A stretch of 13,848 bases of DNA from positions 1 through 13,848 of the forward strand of contig CAKULG010000038.1 of the NCBI GenBank assembly GCA_934667105.1, read 5' to 3'. Origin of the DNA: an uncultured Clostridia bacterium (lineage in GTDB: Bacteria > Bacillota > Clostridia > Christensenellales > Aristaeellaceae). Position numbers and translations under genes: made by a program. Shown piece after piece: positions 6,112 through 13,801 of this stretch (positions are counted from its first letter, which is position 1; the number at the start of each line of letters is the position of its first letter). Below the pieces are notes generated by a model. It was not told the origin of the DNA. It searched no databases and saw nothing but the letters and a program-made list of their open reading frames with translations.

Positions 6112-7452
6112 TCACAGGCCTTCCGCCTGCAAAATGAAGCCCGCCCGGTCCAGCAGGGGCCGCAGCCGTGCATAAGGAAGGGCGCGCACATCCTCCCCGC
6201 TCCCCGCTGCCAGCGCCGCCGCCAGGCCCGCCGCCTCGCCCAGCGTCATGCAGGTGTTCATCATGCGGAAGGTGCCGATAATGCGAGGCTCGGCGGAAAT
6301 GCAGCGGCCCGCCGCCAGGGCGTTTTCCAGGACGGGGGATATCAGCGCGCCCAAGGGCACGGCGCTGAGCCCCCGCTGATCGCTGCTCCAGGCCGCCATA
6401 AAGCCCTGCGCGCCGTTTCCATGGGCGCCATAGCGGCGGCTGGTCAGGGCCACGGGCTCCGGCGTGGCGAGCCCCCGGGCCACCATCTCCTCCGTGAAGG
6501 TCTCCCGGCCCACAATGCCCTGGGCCATGCGCACGCCGATATGCGACGCGGTTTCCAGCAGAAAGCATTGAGAAAAGCCCGGCATCTCCCGGCGAAGAAA
6601 ATCCACGATTTTGTATACGTTTTCCCGCATTTCCAAATCCATGCGGCTCATATCCCGGGAATTCAGCCCGTCCCCCTCGGCATAGCACACGGCGATTTGC
6701 ACCACGCCGGGGTTCAACTGAATGGAATAGCCGAAATGATCCCACACCCCCTGGGGCAGCCGCCCGGCGGCATAGGCCCGGCGATACGCCGCGCAGGCCG
6801 TTTCATGATCGAAGGGGGTCACGCCTCCCACCATGAAAAACATGGATTTGTGCAGCCCGTCCTCCGGCGCGTATTTGCGCACCGGCGCGCCCGCCGCCTG
6901 GAACATGCGCCCGTCCCCCGTAGCGTCGATAAAATAATTCGCCGTCAGCAGGCCGGGGCCCTCCAGAAAATTCACCAGCAGCGCCCGCACCCGCGGGCCT
7001 TGCGTTACCGCGTCCACCATCTGGGCGTAGAAAATCGCGTCCACCTGCGCTTCCTTCAGCATCCGGCGATACGTCAGCTTCATCATCTCGGGCTGCAATT
7101 GCACCTTCGCGGTAAGGGGCCGTCCGCCGATGGGCAAAAATTCGGGCATGGCGCAGCCGTCGTGCAAAAGCAGGGAAGCCGCGCCCTCCGCGTCCATGCG
7201 GCGAATGAATTCTTCCGAAATGCCCGCCGTGCTTTGCCGCCCATCCACCCCAAAGCCGAAAAACAGCGGCACGCACGCCTGGGTTCCCACGCCCCCGGGA
7301 AAGCCGCAGCTTTCCACCAGCGCCACCCGCAGCCCCTGCCGGGCCGCCGCCAGGGCCGCGCCGATTCCCGCCGGGCCCGCGCCCACCACCGCCAGATCGT
7401 ATTTCCCCATTTCCTTATATCCGCAGGCCCGGGCCGTTTCCATTGTCAGCAT
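6112..7452 (-). CDS. FAD-dependent oxidoreductase (FAD_oxidored family)
   Basis: This 446-residue flavoenzyme has no signal peptide, so it should be cytoplasmic. An N-terminal Rossmann fold binds FAD: YDLAVVGAGPAGIGAALAAA (GxGxxG at 24-29) with the ribose-binding acidic residue E47 at the end of the second strand. The segment GFPGGVGTQA (50-59) follows, then a second FAD-contact motif FIDATGDG (about 174-181). The C-terminal block GRCISAEPRIIGTFRMMNTC...GEAAGLAAAL (382-414) is characteristic of the FAD_oxidored group often found beside sugar-use genes. The start is ATG 7452, one base after the propeller stop (TAATATG), with GGAGG nine bases upstream; another ATG three codons later is possible. 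The substrate is unknown. Oxidation of an imported sugar, polyol or acid is a guess from context. A 95-base gap follows before the permease genes. Confidence 0.88.
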   Translation of the reverse strand: MLTMETARACGYKEMGKYDLAVVGAGPAGIGAALAAARQGLRVALVESCGFPGGVGTQACVPLFFGFGVDGRQSTAGISEEFIRRMDAEGAASLLLHDGCAMPEFLPIGGRPLTAKVQLQPEMMKLTYRRMLKEAQVDAIFYAQMVDAVTQGPRVRALLVNFLEGPGLLTANYFIDATGDGRMFQAAGAPVRKYAPEDGLHKSMFFMVGGVTPFDHETACAAYRRAYAAGRLPQGVWDHFGYSIQLNPGVVQIAVCYAEGDGLNSRDMSRMDLEMRENVYKIVDFLRREMPGFSQCFLLETASHIGVRMAQGIVGRETFTEEMVARGLATPEPVALTSRRYGAHGNGAQGFMAAWSSDQRGLSAVPLGALISPVLENALAAGRCISAEPRIIGTFRMMNTCMTLGEAAGLAAALAAGSGEDVRALPYARLRPLLDRAGFILQAEGL

Positions 7453-7453
7453 A

Positions 7454-9463
7454 TTACGTTTCCTCCTTTTTCCGGGGCGCTTTCAGAAGAATCAGCCCCT
7501 GCCTTCCGCCGGGAATAAAAATGCTTTCCCCATCCGTCCAGGCCAAATCGGGAGAGGCCGTGGTTTTCGCCCGGGCAATCACCTTAAGCGTGGGAAAGGC
7601 GGAAGCGTCGCACAGGGTAATCAGTCCCTCCGCCCGCTCGGTAATCACCATCCAATCGCCGCATCGCCGCGGCTTTCCGGCGCAGGCCTCCGCCCCCGTA
7701 AAGGCGCGAAATTCCGTCTCCGGCACGATGAAATAATTTCCTTTTCCCGTAACGGCCAGCAGCCGGTTGTTCCATATTTCCAGCCCCGATGACGAGCTGA
7801 AGCTATAGCGCGCCTGAGGGCGGGGCAGCGCCTCCAGGCGCGTTCCCTCCGGGGCGCAGGAAACGCGGAAAACGCCGTCCCGGTTGCAGCCCAGAAAGCA
7901 ATCGCTTCCCAGCCCCCGGGCGGGGAAATGCCGGCCGTAAAACAGGCCCACAAAATCCAGATGCGCATTGATGAAGCGGGGCCGCCCGGGCGGATCCAGC
8001 GCATAGGCGATCACCCCCAGCCCGGCGCACTGGGCCAGCAGGAACCGGCCGTTTCCGGAAAGCTGCAAATCGTTGATCGCCCGGCCCCGATAGCCCAGGG
8101 CGGCGCGGCGAACAAAGCGCCCCCCTTCCCTTTCATACGCCGCCAGCCCCGCAAGGCCCTCCGCCACGTAGAGAAAGGGGGCCTGCCAAAGAACGGCGCG
8201 GGCGGCGCCCGGGGCATCCACAGGCAGCCGCTGAAGCGGCCGCAGCGTCCCCTTTTCCAGCGCCAGTGTGCCCGCCTCCCCGCAGGCGGCGAACAGCGTA
8301 TCCGCATCCCCCGTTACGGCCAGCACATTGTATTGCGCCAGCGCCCTTTTCCAGGGCAGGGCCTCGCCCGGCGCGAAGGCCAGCCGCATCGCCTGCCGGG
8401 GCGCGGCGGCGGCGGGAAAGCTCAGCCGCGCCCGGGGGGAGGGCGAAAGCGCCCGGGAAAGGCGGCAGAGGTACGCATCCGTTTCGCCGCCCGCCAGGGC
8501 CAGCAAATCTCCCTGAAAGTCAAAGCCGCCGATGGGATCGGGCCGTCCGTCCGGCGCGGGGGGCAATTGCAGGCGGCCCGTTATCCTGGGGGCGCGCAAA
8601 TCTGAAATATCCACGAAGAAGAGGCCGTTTCGGGAATCGCTCACCAGCGCCGTTTCCCCGCTGAGCCGCACGGACCACATATCGAAGGTCAGCCCGTAAT
8701 ACGGCGGAAACTTCACCCCGCCCAGGCGCATGGGGCGCGCCGGATCACGCACGTCAAAAATTTCCAGCCCGTTTCCCAGCGCTTCATAGCTTTCCGGGGA
8801 CGGATTCTCCACGCCCCGAGGCGGACGCGCATGGTGGCCCGTGGCGGCGAAGCACACCCCGTCCCGAACGATCACGCCGTCTCCCCGGCCGTCCAGGGGA
8901 ACGCGGGTCAGCAGCCGGGGAGCTTCCGGGGCGGAAATATCCGCGATCACCAGTTCCTTGCTGCCCCACACCCCCGCGTAAACCGTTTTTCCATCCAGCC
9001 AGACCGATTGCGCCTCTCCCGTGCGGATCAGGCTGATGAACCGGGGCTTACGGGGATCGCGCACATCCACCAGCTCCACGCCGTATTGCCGCAGGCTCAC
9101 CGCCAGCAGCCCCTCCGCCACGGAAACGCCGGTGGCGAATTCCGTGGTTTCATAGCGCGAAAGCAAGCGGGGCCGCTCCGGCGCGCTTAAATCGATAATG
9201 TACAGGCCGTCCTCCCGGCTGGTTACATAGGCGATATTGCCCGCAATCGTCAATTGCCGGGCGCTTCCCAGGTTTTCCAGTTGTCCCGCCAGGGCCGCGC
9301 CCTCCGTCCCCGGCCGCAAAACCAGCAGCCGCCCGTTGTGGCGAGGGTTCAGCGTCGGATACGATCCGCTTTGCAGAATGATCGCATACTCCCCGTAAAA
9401 CGCCGCGTTTATCGCGCCGCCCACGCCCAGCGCCGTCAGTTTCCCCGCCTTAATCTGTTCCAT
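7454..9463 (-). CDS. LVIVD-repeat beta-propeller protein, probably cytoplasmic
   Basis: This 669-residue protein has no signal peptide or membrane helix. The N-terminal half contains five LVIVD repeats: YIIDLSAPERPRLLSRY (88-104), ELVDVRDPRKPRFISLI (130-146), LVIADISAPEAPRLLTRV (171-188), LEIFDVRDPARPMRLGGV (233-250) and FFVDISDLRAPRITGRL (282-298). Together with the weaker blades between them these should form one beta-propeller. The second half (about 370-660) has alternating strand/turn sequence without clear LVIVD signatures, perhaps a second propeller. No catalytic motif is recognised. LVIVD proteins I know of are mostly exported, so a cytoplasmic location is unusual. The gene overlaps the kinase gene by 14 bases and starts at ATG 9463, with AAGGAGG eight bases upstream. 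It sits one base from the oxidoreductase gene, suggesting a joint role such as scaffold, lyase-like enzyme or substrate binding. This is inference only. Confidence 0.85.
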   Translation of the reverse strand: MEQIKAGKLTALGVGGAINAAFYGEYAIILQSGSYPTLNPRHNGRLLVLRPGTEGAALAGQLENLGSARQLTIAGNIAYVTSREDGLYIIDLSAPERPRLLSRYETTEFATGVSVAEGLLAVSLRQYGVELVDVRDPRKPRFISLIRTGEAQSVWLDGKTVYAGVWGSKELVIADISAPEAPRLLTRVPLDGRGDGVIVRDGVCFAATGHHARPPRGVENPSPESYEALGNGLEIFDVRDPARPMRLGGVKFPPYYGLTFDMWSVRLSGETALVSDSRNGLFFVDISDLRAPRITGRLQLPPAPDGRPDPIGGFDFQGDLLALAGGETDAYLCRLSRALSPSPRARLSFPAAAAPRQAMRLAFAPGEALPWKRALAQYNVLAVTGDADTLFAACGEAGTLALEKGTLRPLQRLPVDAPGAARAVLWQAPFLYVAEGLAGLAAYEREGGRFVRRAALGYRGRAINDLQLSGNGRFLLAQCAGLGVIAYALDPPGRPRFINAHLDFVGLFYGRHFPARGLGSDCFLGCNRDGVFRVSCAPEGTRLEALPRPQARYSFSSSSGLEIWNNRLLAVTGKGNYFIVPETEFRAFTGAEACAGKPRRCGDWMVITERAEGLITLCDASAFPTLKVIARAKTTASPDLAWTDGESIFIPGGRQGLILLKAPRKKEET

Positions 9464-11201
9464 CCGCGCTTCCTCCTTCGTTTTCCTCTCCCAGGGGATA
9501 CAGAACGCGCATGCGCACCGTTAAGCCGCCCAGGGGGTTTTCCTCCAGCGTCAGGCCGCTGCCCGGGCCGTAGATCAGCCGCAGCCGCGTGCCCACGTTG
9601 TAAATGCCGATTTGCCCATCCTTTTCCCCCCGCTCAATGGCGGGGCCGCTCAGCCGCCGGTTAATCTGCCGCAGCCGCTCTGCCGGAACGCCGCAGCCGT
9701 TATCCTCGATGATAATTTCCATTTCATTTTCTTGCAGCCGCGCCCCGATGCGCACAAAGAACTCCCGGTCGCTGCCCCGGACGAAGCCGTGCTGCACCGC
9801 GTTTTCCACCAGCGGCTCCAGCACCATGCGGGGCAGCGGCAGGGGCAGCAGCTCCTCCGCCGCCTGAATCTGCACCGCGTATTCCCTGCCGTAGCGAAGG
9901 CGGATGATCCGCTCATATACGGCGACGCATTCCAATTCCTCCCCCAGGGTGCTTTCAGGGGATTGCAGGCAGTAACGGTAAAGCCTTGCCAGCAGCTGCG
10001 TCATTTCCCGAATGGAGCCGCAGCCCTGGGCGGTGGCCATGCCGCAAATGCATTCCAGCATGTTATACAGGAAATGCGGATTGATCTGCGCCTGAAGAAA
10101 CATATTTTTTTCCTTCAGCCGCAGAATATCCATTTCCATCAGGCGCAGCTTCGCCCGGTTCACCTCCTCGGCGAGCGCCGCCGCGCGCCCCACCATGGCG
10201 TTGATATTGTGAACCAGCGCGTTCAGTTCCGTGCGGCCGGGGGCGGGATTATCGATATGGGCGGCGGAGGAATTGATGCGGGCCGACTGCGCGCTGATGC
10301 TGGCGATGGGGGCGATAATGGTGCGGTAAACGGCCAAAATCAGGCCGCACTCGATGAGCAGAAAAATCAAAAAGGCGATGGCGTTCCAGCGCAGCATTTC
10401 CGCCGCCAGGGAATCCTCCTCCGTGATAAAGGGCGATTCAATCAGCACGCGCCATCCGGCGGCCTCCGCGTCAAAGCGCAGAAAGCCCGGGGGCGTCTCC
10501 TGCCCAAGCGCCGCGTCCGCGCCCCCTTGGAGGGAAAAATCCGCCGAGCGATAGACCACCCGCTCGCCGTCGCACAGGGCGAAGGGCCGCTCAAACAGGC
10601 TCATCCGCCGCAGCAGCGAATTAGCCGTGCAAAAGGCCGCCGCCAGCGCCGTTTGCCGCCCCGCCTGTACGGGCACAATCAGCGCCAGAAGAAATTGTTC
10701 TCCGTCCCGCGCCTCCTCCACGGTGAACCAGGCCGAGCCCGTTCGCCCCTCCCGGGCGTAACGGCGCAAAAACTCATAGCGCAAAAGGAAATTCCGCATA
10801 TCGCTTTTATTATTGGAGATGGCCGTAAACCGCCCGTCCGGCCCGGCCAGCGCAATATCGCTGACGCTGGGCACATAGGCGGTAACGTCCGCCAGCAGAG
10901 CTTTGATATATTTTGCGTTGGCCGCCTTATAGCCCGTTCCCCCGCCGAGGTAATCCGCCACCTCCTGCTTATTGATCAGAGAGTAAAGCGCCGTTTTGAT
11001 ATTCTGCATTTCATCCTCCAACAGCTTTTGCTGCTCGGAGACATACAGCCCCACAGTCTGGGCCGTGTTGCTGCGCATAACGCCGTGATAAACGGAGGCG
11101 GAAAGCGCCGTGAGCAGCAGCGTCAGCCCCAGAGAAGCGCATAAAAACAGCAGCAGCATTCGCTTCAGCGAGCCGTTCAAAAATCCCTGGGCGCCCTTCA
11201 T
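9450..11201 (-). CDS. YesM-type membrane sensor histidine kinase
   Basis: This 583-residue kinase is the first gene of the operon. One membrane helix is at about 14-38 and a second at 273-292. They enclose an extracellular sensor domain of about 235 residues, likely Cache-like by family. A HAMP-like linker (293-345) and coiled coil lead to the His_kinase (LytS/YesM) motif AQINPHFLYNMLE with phosphorylated His376. The ATP-binding domain shows the N box LEPLVENAVQHG (N467), DNGCG (500-504) and GQIGIYNVGTRL (529-540). All key residues are present, so it should be active. Its partner is presumably the AraC-type regulator at the other end of the operon. The start ATG has AGGGGGAG six bases upstream. 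The stop lies 14 bases inside the next gene, giving translational coupling. Confidence 0.93.
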   Translation of the reverse strand: MKGAQGFLNGSLKRMLLLFLCASLGLTLLLTALSASVYHGVMRSNTAQTVGLYVSEQQKLLEDEMQNIKTALYSLINKQEVADYLGGGTGYKAANAKYIKALLADVTAYVPSVSDIALAGPDGRFTAISNNKSDMRNFLLRYEFLRRYAREGRTGSAWFTVEEARDGEQFLLALIVPVQAGRQTALAAAFCTANSLLRRMSLFERPFALCDGERVVYRSADFSLQGGADAALGQETPPGFLRFDAEAAGWRVLIESPFITEEDSLAAEMLRWNAIAFLIFLLIECGLILAVYRTIIAPIASISAQSARINSSAAHIDNPAPGRTELNALVHNINAMVGRAAALAEEVNRAKLRLMEMDILRLKEKNMFLQAQINPHFLYNMLECICGMATAQGCGSIREMTQLLARLYRYCLQSPESTLGEELECVAVYERIIRLRYGREYAVQIQAAEELLPLPLPRMVLEPLVENAVQHGFVRGSDREFFVRIGARLQENEMEIIIEDNGCGVPAERLRQINRRLSGPAIERGEKDGQIGIYNVGTRLRLIYGPGSGLTLEENPLGGLTVRMRVLYPLGEENEGGSADGTD

Positions 11202-11272
11202 GGCCGTCTCCCCCTCTTCATCCAGCGCTTTTTTAAATCTCTACAGGCGTTATATCGGCTTTATTCTTTTTT

Positions 11273-11301
11273 ATTATACCGGCCGGTTTCAAAGGCGGCA
11301 A
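11273..11301 (-). promoter_or_regulatory. Predicted sigma-70-type promoter of the kinase operon
   Basis: On the minus strand, TTGCCG (11301-11296), a 17-base spacer and a perfect TATAAT (11278-11273) lie about 70 bases before the kinase start. The spacer contains the palindrome ACCGGCCGGT (11287-11278). Confidence 0.65.
11278..11287. promoter_or_regulatory. Perfect palindrome inside promoter spacer, possible operator
   Basis: ACCGGCCGGT is a 10-base perfect palindrome between the -35 and -10 elements, its last A shared with the -10 element. A repressor bound here would block the promoter. A GC-rich palindrome of this length can arise by chance in such a genome. Confidence 0.25.
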
Positions 11302-11334
11302 TCAATTTATTCGGTTTTTGGGCAAAAAATCAAT
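11297..11334 (-). promoter_or_regulatory. Paired candidate regulator boxes at the kinase promoter
   Basis: On the minus strand the distal box is ATTGATTTTTTGCC (11334-11321). The proximal box ATTGATTGCC (11306-11297) overlaps the -35 element, and the two start 28 bases apart. Similar boxes precede the internal promoter at 6015-6044. Together they are the best candidates for binding by the operon's own AraC-type regulator. Confidence 0.4.
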
Positions 11335-11380
11335 GCCATAAAACGCATAAAATAATGCGGGAGAATGTATAGCTCGCGCC

Positions 11381-11409
11381 TTGCGCTTCCCTTCAAAATT
11401 TCGTATAAT
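11381..11409 (+). promoter_or_regulatory. Predicted promoter of tex
   Basis: TTGCGC (11381-11386), a 17-base spacer and a perfect TATAAT (11404-11409) give a start near 11416 and a leader of about 85 bases. Confidence 0.65.
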
Positions 11410-11419
11410 GGATAGGTCT

Positions 11420-11442
11420 GCGCGGCGAAAAGCCCGCCGCGC
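11420..11442 (+). promoter_or_regulatory. GC-rich hairpin in the tex leader
   Basis: An 8-bp stem GCGCGGCG (11420-11427) with CGCCGCGC (11435-11442) encloses a 7-base loop, near the 5' end of the predicted transcript. It may protect the mRNA or be incidental in GC-rich DNA. There is no T run, so it is not a terminator. Confidence 0.4.
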
Positions 11443-11501
11443 GCGCGTTGATCTTTCGGACGGGCGCGCCCCGCCCTTAAAAAAGCGGAGGAAATGCAAG
11501 C

Positions 11502-13649
11502 ATGGATTTTGTCACGCTCCTGGCGCAGGAATTTCATCTGCGGCCCCAGCAGATTCAGGCGGTGATCGATCTGCTGGACGCGGGAAACACCATTCCCTTT
11601 ATCGCCCGTTACCGCAAGGAGGCCCACGGCTCCCTGGACGATCAAACGCTGCGGGAAATCGCCGAGCGGCTGGAATATCTGCGGGGCCTGGAAAAGCGCC
11701 GGGCCGAGATTGAAAAATCGCTTTCGGAGCAGGGGATGCTGACGGAGGAGCTGACCGCCCGGCTGACCGCCGCCGTCACGCTGGCCGAATTGGAGGATTT
11801 ATACCGTCCCTTCCGCCCCAAGCGCCGCACCCGGGCCACCGTGGCCAAAGAGCGGGGCTTGGAGCCCCTGGCCCTGTGGCTGCTGCTGCAATTGCCCAAG
11901 GGCGATCCCGCCGCGGAGGCCGCCAAGTATGTCGCCCCGGAGAAGGAAATTCCGGACGCGGAAAGCGCCTTGGCCGGGGCGCGGGATATTATCGCCGAAT
12001 CCGTCAGCGACGACGCGGCGCTGCGCAAAACGCTGCGCGCGCTGCTGCTGCGGGAGGGCGTGCTGGAAAGCCGCGCCGCCAAGGAAGAGGACAGCGTGTA
12101 CCGCACTTATTACGAATACAGCGAGCCCGTGGTCCGCATCGCCGCCCACCGCGTCCTGGCGCTGAACCGGGGCGAGCGGGAGGAATTCCTGAAGGTATCC
12201 CTGAAAGCGCCGGAGGAAAGCGCCCGGCGGGAAATCAAAAACGCCTTTGTGCGCCAGGGCCCGGCGGCGGCGCAGGTGGCGCTGGCCTGTGAGGATGCGT
12301 GGGACCGGCTGCTTTTCCCCGCCCTGGAGCGGGAAATTCGCGGCGAACTGACCGACCGGGCCAACGCGCAGGCCATCCGCGTATTTTCCCAGAATCTGCA
12401 CCAGCTGCTGATGCAGCCGCCCATCAAGGGCAAGGTCACGTTGGGGGTGGATCCCGGCTTCCGCACGGGGTGCAAGCTGGCGGTGGTGGATGAAAACGGC
12501 AAGGTGCTGGAAACGGGGGTGGGCCATTTCACGCTGCCCGGCCAGGCCCAGCAAAAGGAGCAATCCGCCCGGCTGATCGAGCGCATGGCGCGCCAGCATC
12601 ATGTGACCGCCATCGCCATTGGCAACGGCACCGCCTCCCGGGAAAGCGAGCAATTTATCGCCTCGCTTTTGCCCCGGCTGCCCGGCGCGGCCTATGTGAT
12701 TGTCAGCGAAGCGGGGGCCTCCGTTTATTCCGCCAGCAAGCTGGCCGCCCAGGAATTCCCGGAATACGACGTATCCCTCCGCAGCGCGGTTTCCATCGCC
12801 CGGCGGATGCAGGATCCCCTGGCCGAGCTGGTGAAGATCGATCCCAAGGCCATCGGCGTGGGGCAATATCAGCACGATTTGAAGCAGAACGAGCTCGCCG
12901 CCGCCCTGGACGGGGTGGTGGAGCAATGCGTGAACGCCGTGGGCGTGGAGGTGTCCACCGCCTCGGCGGAGCTGCTTTCCCATGTGGCGGGCATCGGCCC
13001 CGCCCTGGCGAAAAATATCGTGGCCTACCGCGAGGAAAGCGGCATTCCCTCCCGGGCGGCGCTGAAAAAGGTGCCCAAGCTGGGGCCTCGGGCCTTCGAG
13101 CAGTGCGCGGGCTTTTTGCGGGTTGCGGACAGCAAAAACCCCCTGGACGCCACGGCGGTGCATCCTGAAAGCTATGAGGCGGCCAAGGGCCTGCTGGGGC
13201 TGCTGGGCTATGAACTAAAGGATGTGAAAAACGGCGGCGTGCCCGGCGTGGGCGCGCGGGCGACGGAATACGGCGAGGAAAAGCTGGCCGCCGCCCTGGG
13301 CGTGGGCCTGCCCACGCTGAAGGACATGCTGTCCGAGCTGCAAAAGCCCGGGCGCGACCCCCGCGAGGCGCTGCCCGCCCCTGTGCTGCGCACCGACGTG
13401 CTGGATATTAAGGATTTGCAGCCCGGCATGGAGCTCACCGGCACCGTGCGCAATGTGATCGATTTCGGCGCGTTCGTGGATATCGGCGTGCATCAGGACG
13501 GCCTGGTGCATATCTCCCGCCTGGCCGATCGCTTTGTGCGCCATCCCTCAGAGGTGGTGAAGGTGGGCGATGTGGTAAAGGTTTGGGTGGTGGATGTGGA
13601 TGAAAAGAAAAAGCGCATCGCCCTGACCATGGTCAAAGGCCGCGCTTAA
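11502..13649 (+). CDS. tex: Tex, S1-domain transcription accessory protein
   Basis: This 715-residue protein is a full-length member of the conserved Tex family, cytoplasmic nucleic-acid-binding proteins linked to transcription and stress tolerance. Domains in order: helical N-terminal Tex region (about 1-300, with PFIARYRKEAHGSLDD at 32-47 and LEDLYRPFRPKRRTRA near 97-112); YqgF/RNase H-like domain from about 311 (TLGVDPGFRTGCK at 313-325); two helix-hairpin-helix units (LLSHVAGIGPALAKNIVAYR at 491-510, and VPKLGPRAFEQCAGFLRV at 524-541); C-terminal S1 RNA-binding domain (about 640-712, GMELTGTVRNVIDFGAFVDI, DGLVHISRL). The start ATG has GGAGG ten bases upstream. An out-of-frame ATG at 11494 is ignored. 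It is transcribed alone and divergently from the kinase operon, and is a housekeeping gene with no clear link to it. Confidence 0.97.
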   Translation: MDFVTLLAQEFHLRPQQIQAVIDLLDAGNTIPFIARYRKEAHGSLDDQTLREIAERLEYLRGLEKRRAEIEKSLSEQGMLTEELTARLTAAVTLAELEDLYRPFRPKRRTRATVAKERGLEPLALWLLLQLPKGDPAAEAAKYVAPEKEIPDAESALAGARDIIAESVSDDAALRKTLRALLLREGVLESRAAKEEDSVYRTYYEYSEPVVRIAAHRVLALNRGEREEFLKVSLKAPEESARREIKNAFVRQGPAAAQVALACEDAWDRLLFPALEREIRGELTDRANAQAIRVFSQNLHQLLMQPPIKGKVTLGVDPGFRTGCKLAVVDENGKVLETGVGHFTLPGQAQQKEQSARLIERMARQHHVTAIAIGNGTASRESEQFIASLLPRLPGAAYVIVSEAGASVYSASKLAAQEFPEYDVSLRSAVSIARRMQDPLAELVKIDPKAIGVGQYQHDLKQNELAAALDGVVEQCVNAVGVEVSTASAELLSHVAGIGPALAKNIVAYREESGIPSRAALKKVPKLGPRAFEQCAGFLRVADSKNPLDATAVHPESYEAAKGLLGLLGYELKDVKNGGVPGVGARATEYGEEKLAAALGVGLPTLKDMLSELQKPGRDPREALPAPVLRTDVLDIKDLQPGMELTGTVRNVIDFGAFVDIGVHQDGLVHISRLADRFVRHPSEVVKVGDVVKVWVVDVDEKKKRIALTMVKGRA

Positions 13650-13664
13650 TAAAGAAATAAATAT

Positions 13665-13706
13665 GCGGGGGAACCACTCTTTGCGACCAAAGAGCGGTTC
13701 CCCCGC
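13665..13706. terminator. Strong bidirectional terminator-like hairpin after tex
   Basis: GCGGGGGAACC (13665-13675) pairs with GGTTCCCCCGC (13696-13706), and CTCTTTG (13677-13683) with CAAAGAG (13688-13694), around loop CGAC and a single A/C mismatch: 18 pairs in all. It starts 15 bases after the tex stop. On the minus strand a T-rich tract follows (ATATTTATTTCTTTATT), a classic intrinsic terminator for a gene arriving from the right. On the + strand there is no T run, so it may stop tex less efficiently. Confidence 0.75.
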
Positions 13707-13735
13707 TCCCCCTCCGAGAAGGTCGATTGGGTAAA

Positions 13736-13796
13736 GGCGGGCAATAAGGAATCGGTTTGTTTCTCCGCCGGTGAAAAGGGAAACTAAATTGCCGCC
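13736..13796. repeat. Imperfect stem-loop of unknown function
   Basis: GGCGGGCAAT (13736-13745) pairs with ATTGCCGCC (13788-13796) with one bulged base. Inside, TTT-GTTTC (13756-13763) pairs with GAAAC-T-AAA (13780-13788) with a bulged T, competing for one base with the outer arm. No gene is seen in 13707-13848. It could be part of a small RNA, an intergenic repeat or the end of a mobile element. Confidence 0.35.
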
Positions 13797-13801
13797 TGAA
13801 A

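Larger units (their letters stand above)
11202..11501. other. Divergent intergenic region between kinase operon and tex
   Basis: These 300 bases hold no credible gene. They contain a predicted promoter for each direction (minus at 11273-11301, plus at 11381-11409), paired boxes upstream of the minus promoter, a palindrome in its spacer and a GC-rich leader hairpin before tex. The central part (about 11300-11355) is clearly AT-richer than the neighbouring genes. Confidence 0.75.

Noticed and set aside
6097..7518. A 473-codon open frame on the + strand
   Set aside because: It is a shadow opposite the flavoenzyme gene, which has clear FAD motifs; the composition (Arg, His, Pro, Gln rich) is typical of antisense GC-rich DNA.
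11799..13163. A 454-codon open frame on the minus strand
   Set aside because: It is antisense to tex, whose domain order and motifs are unmistakable.
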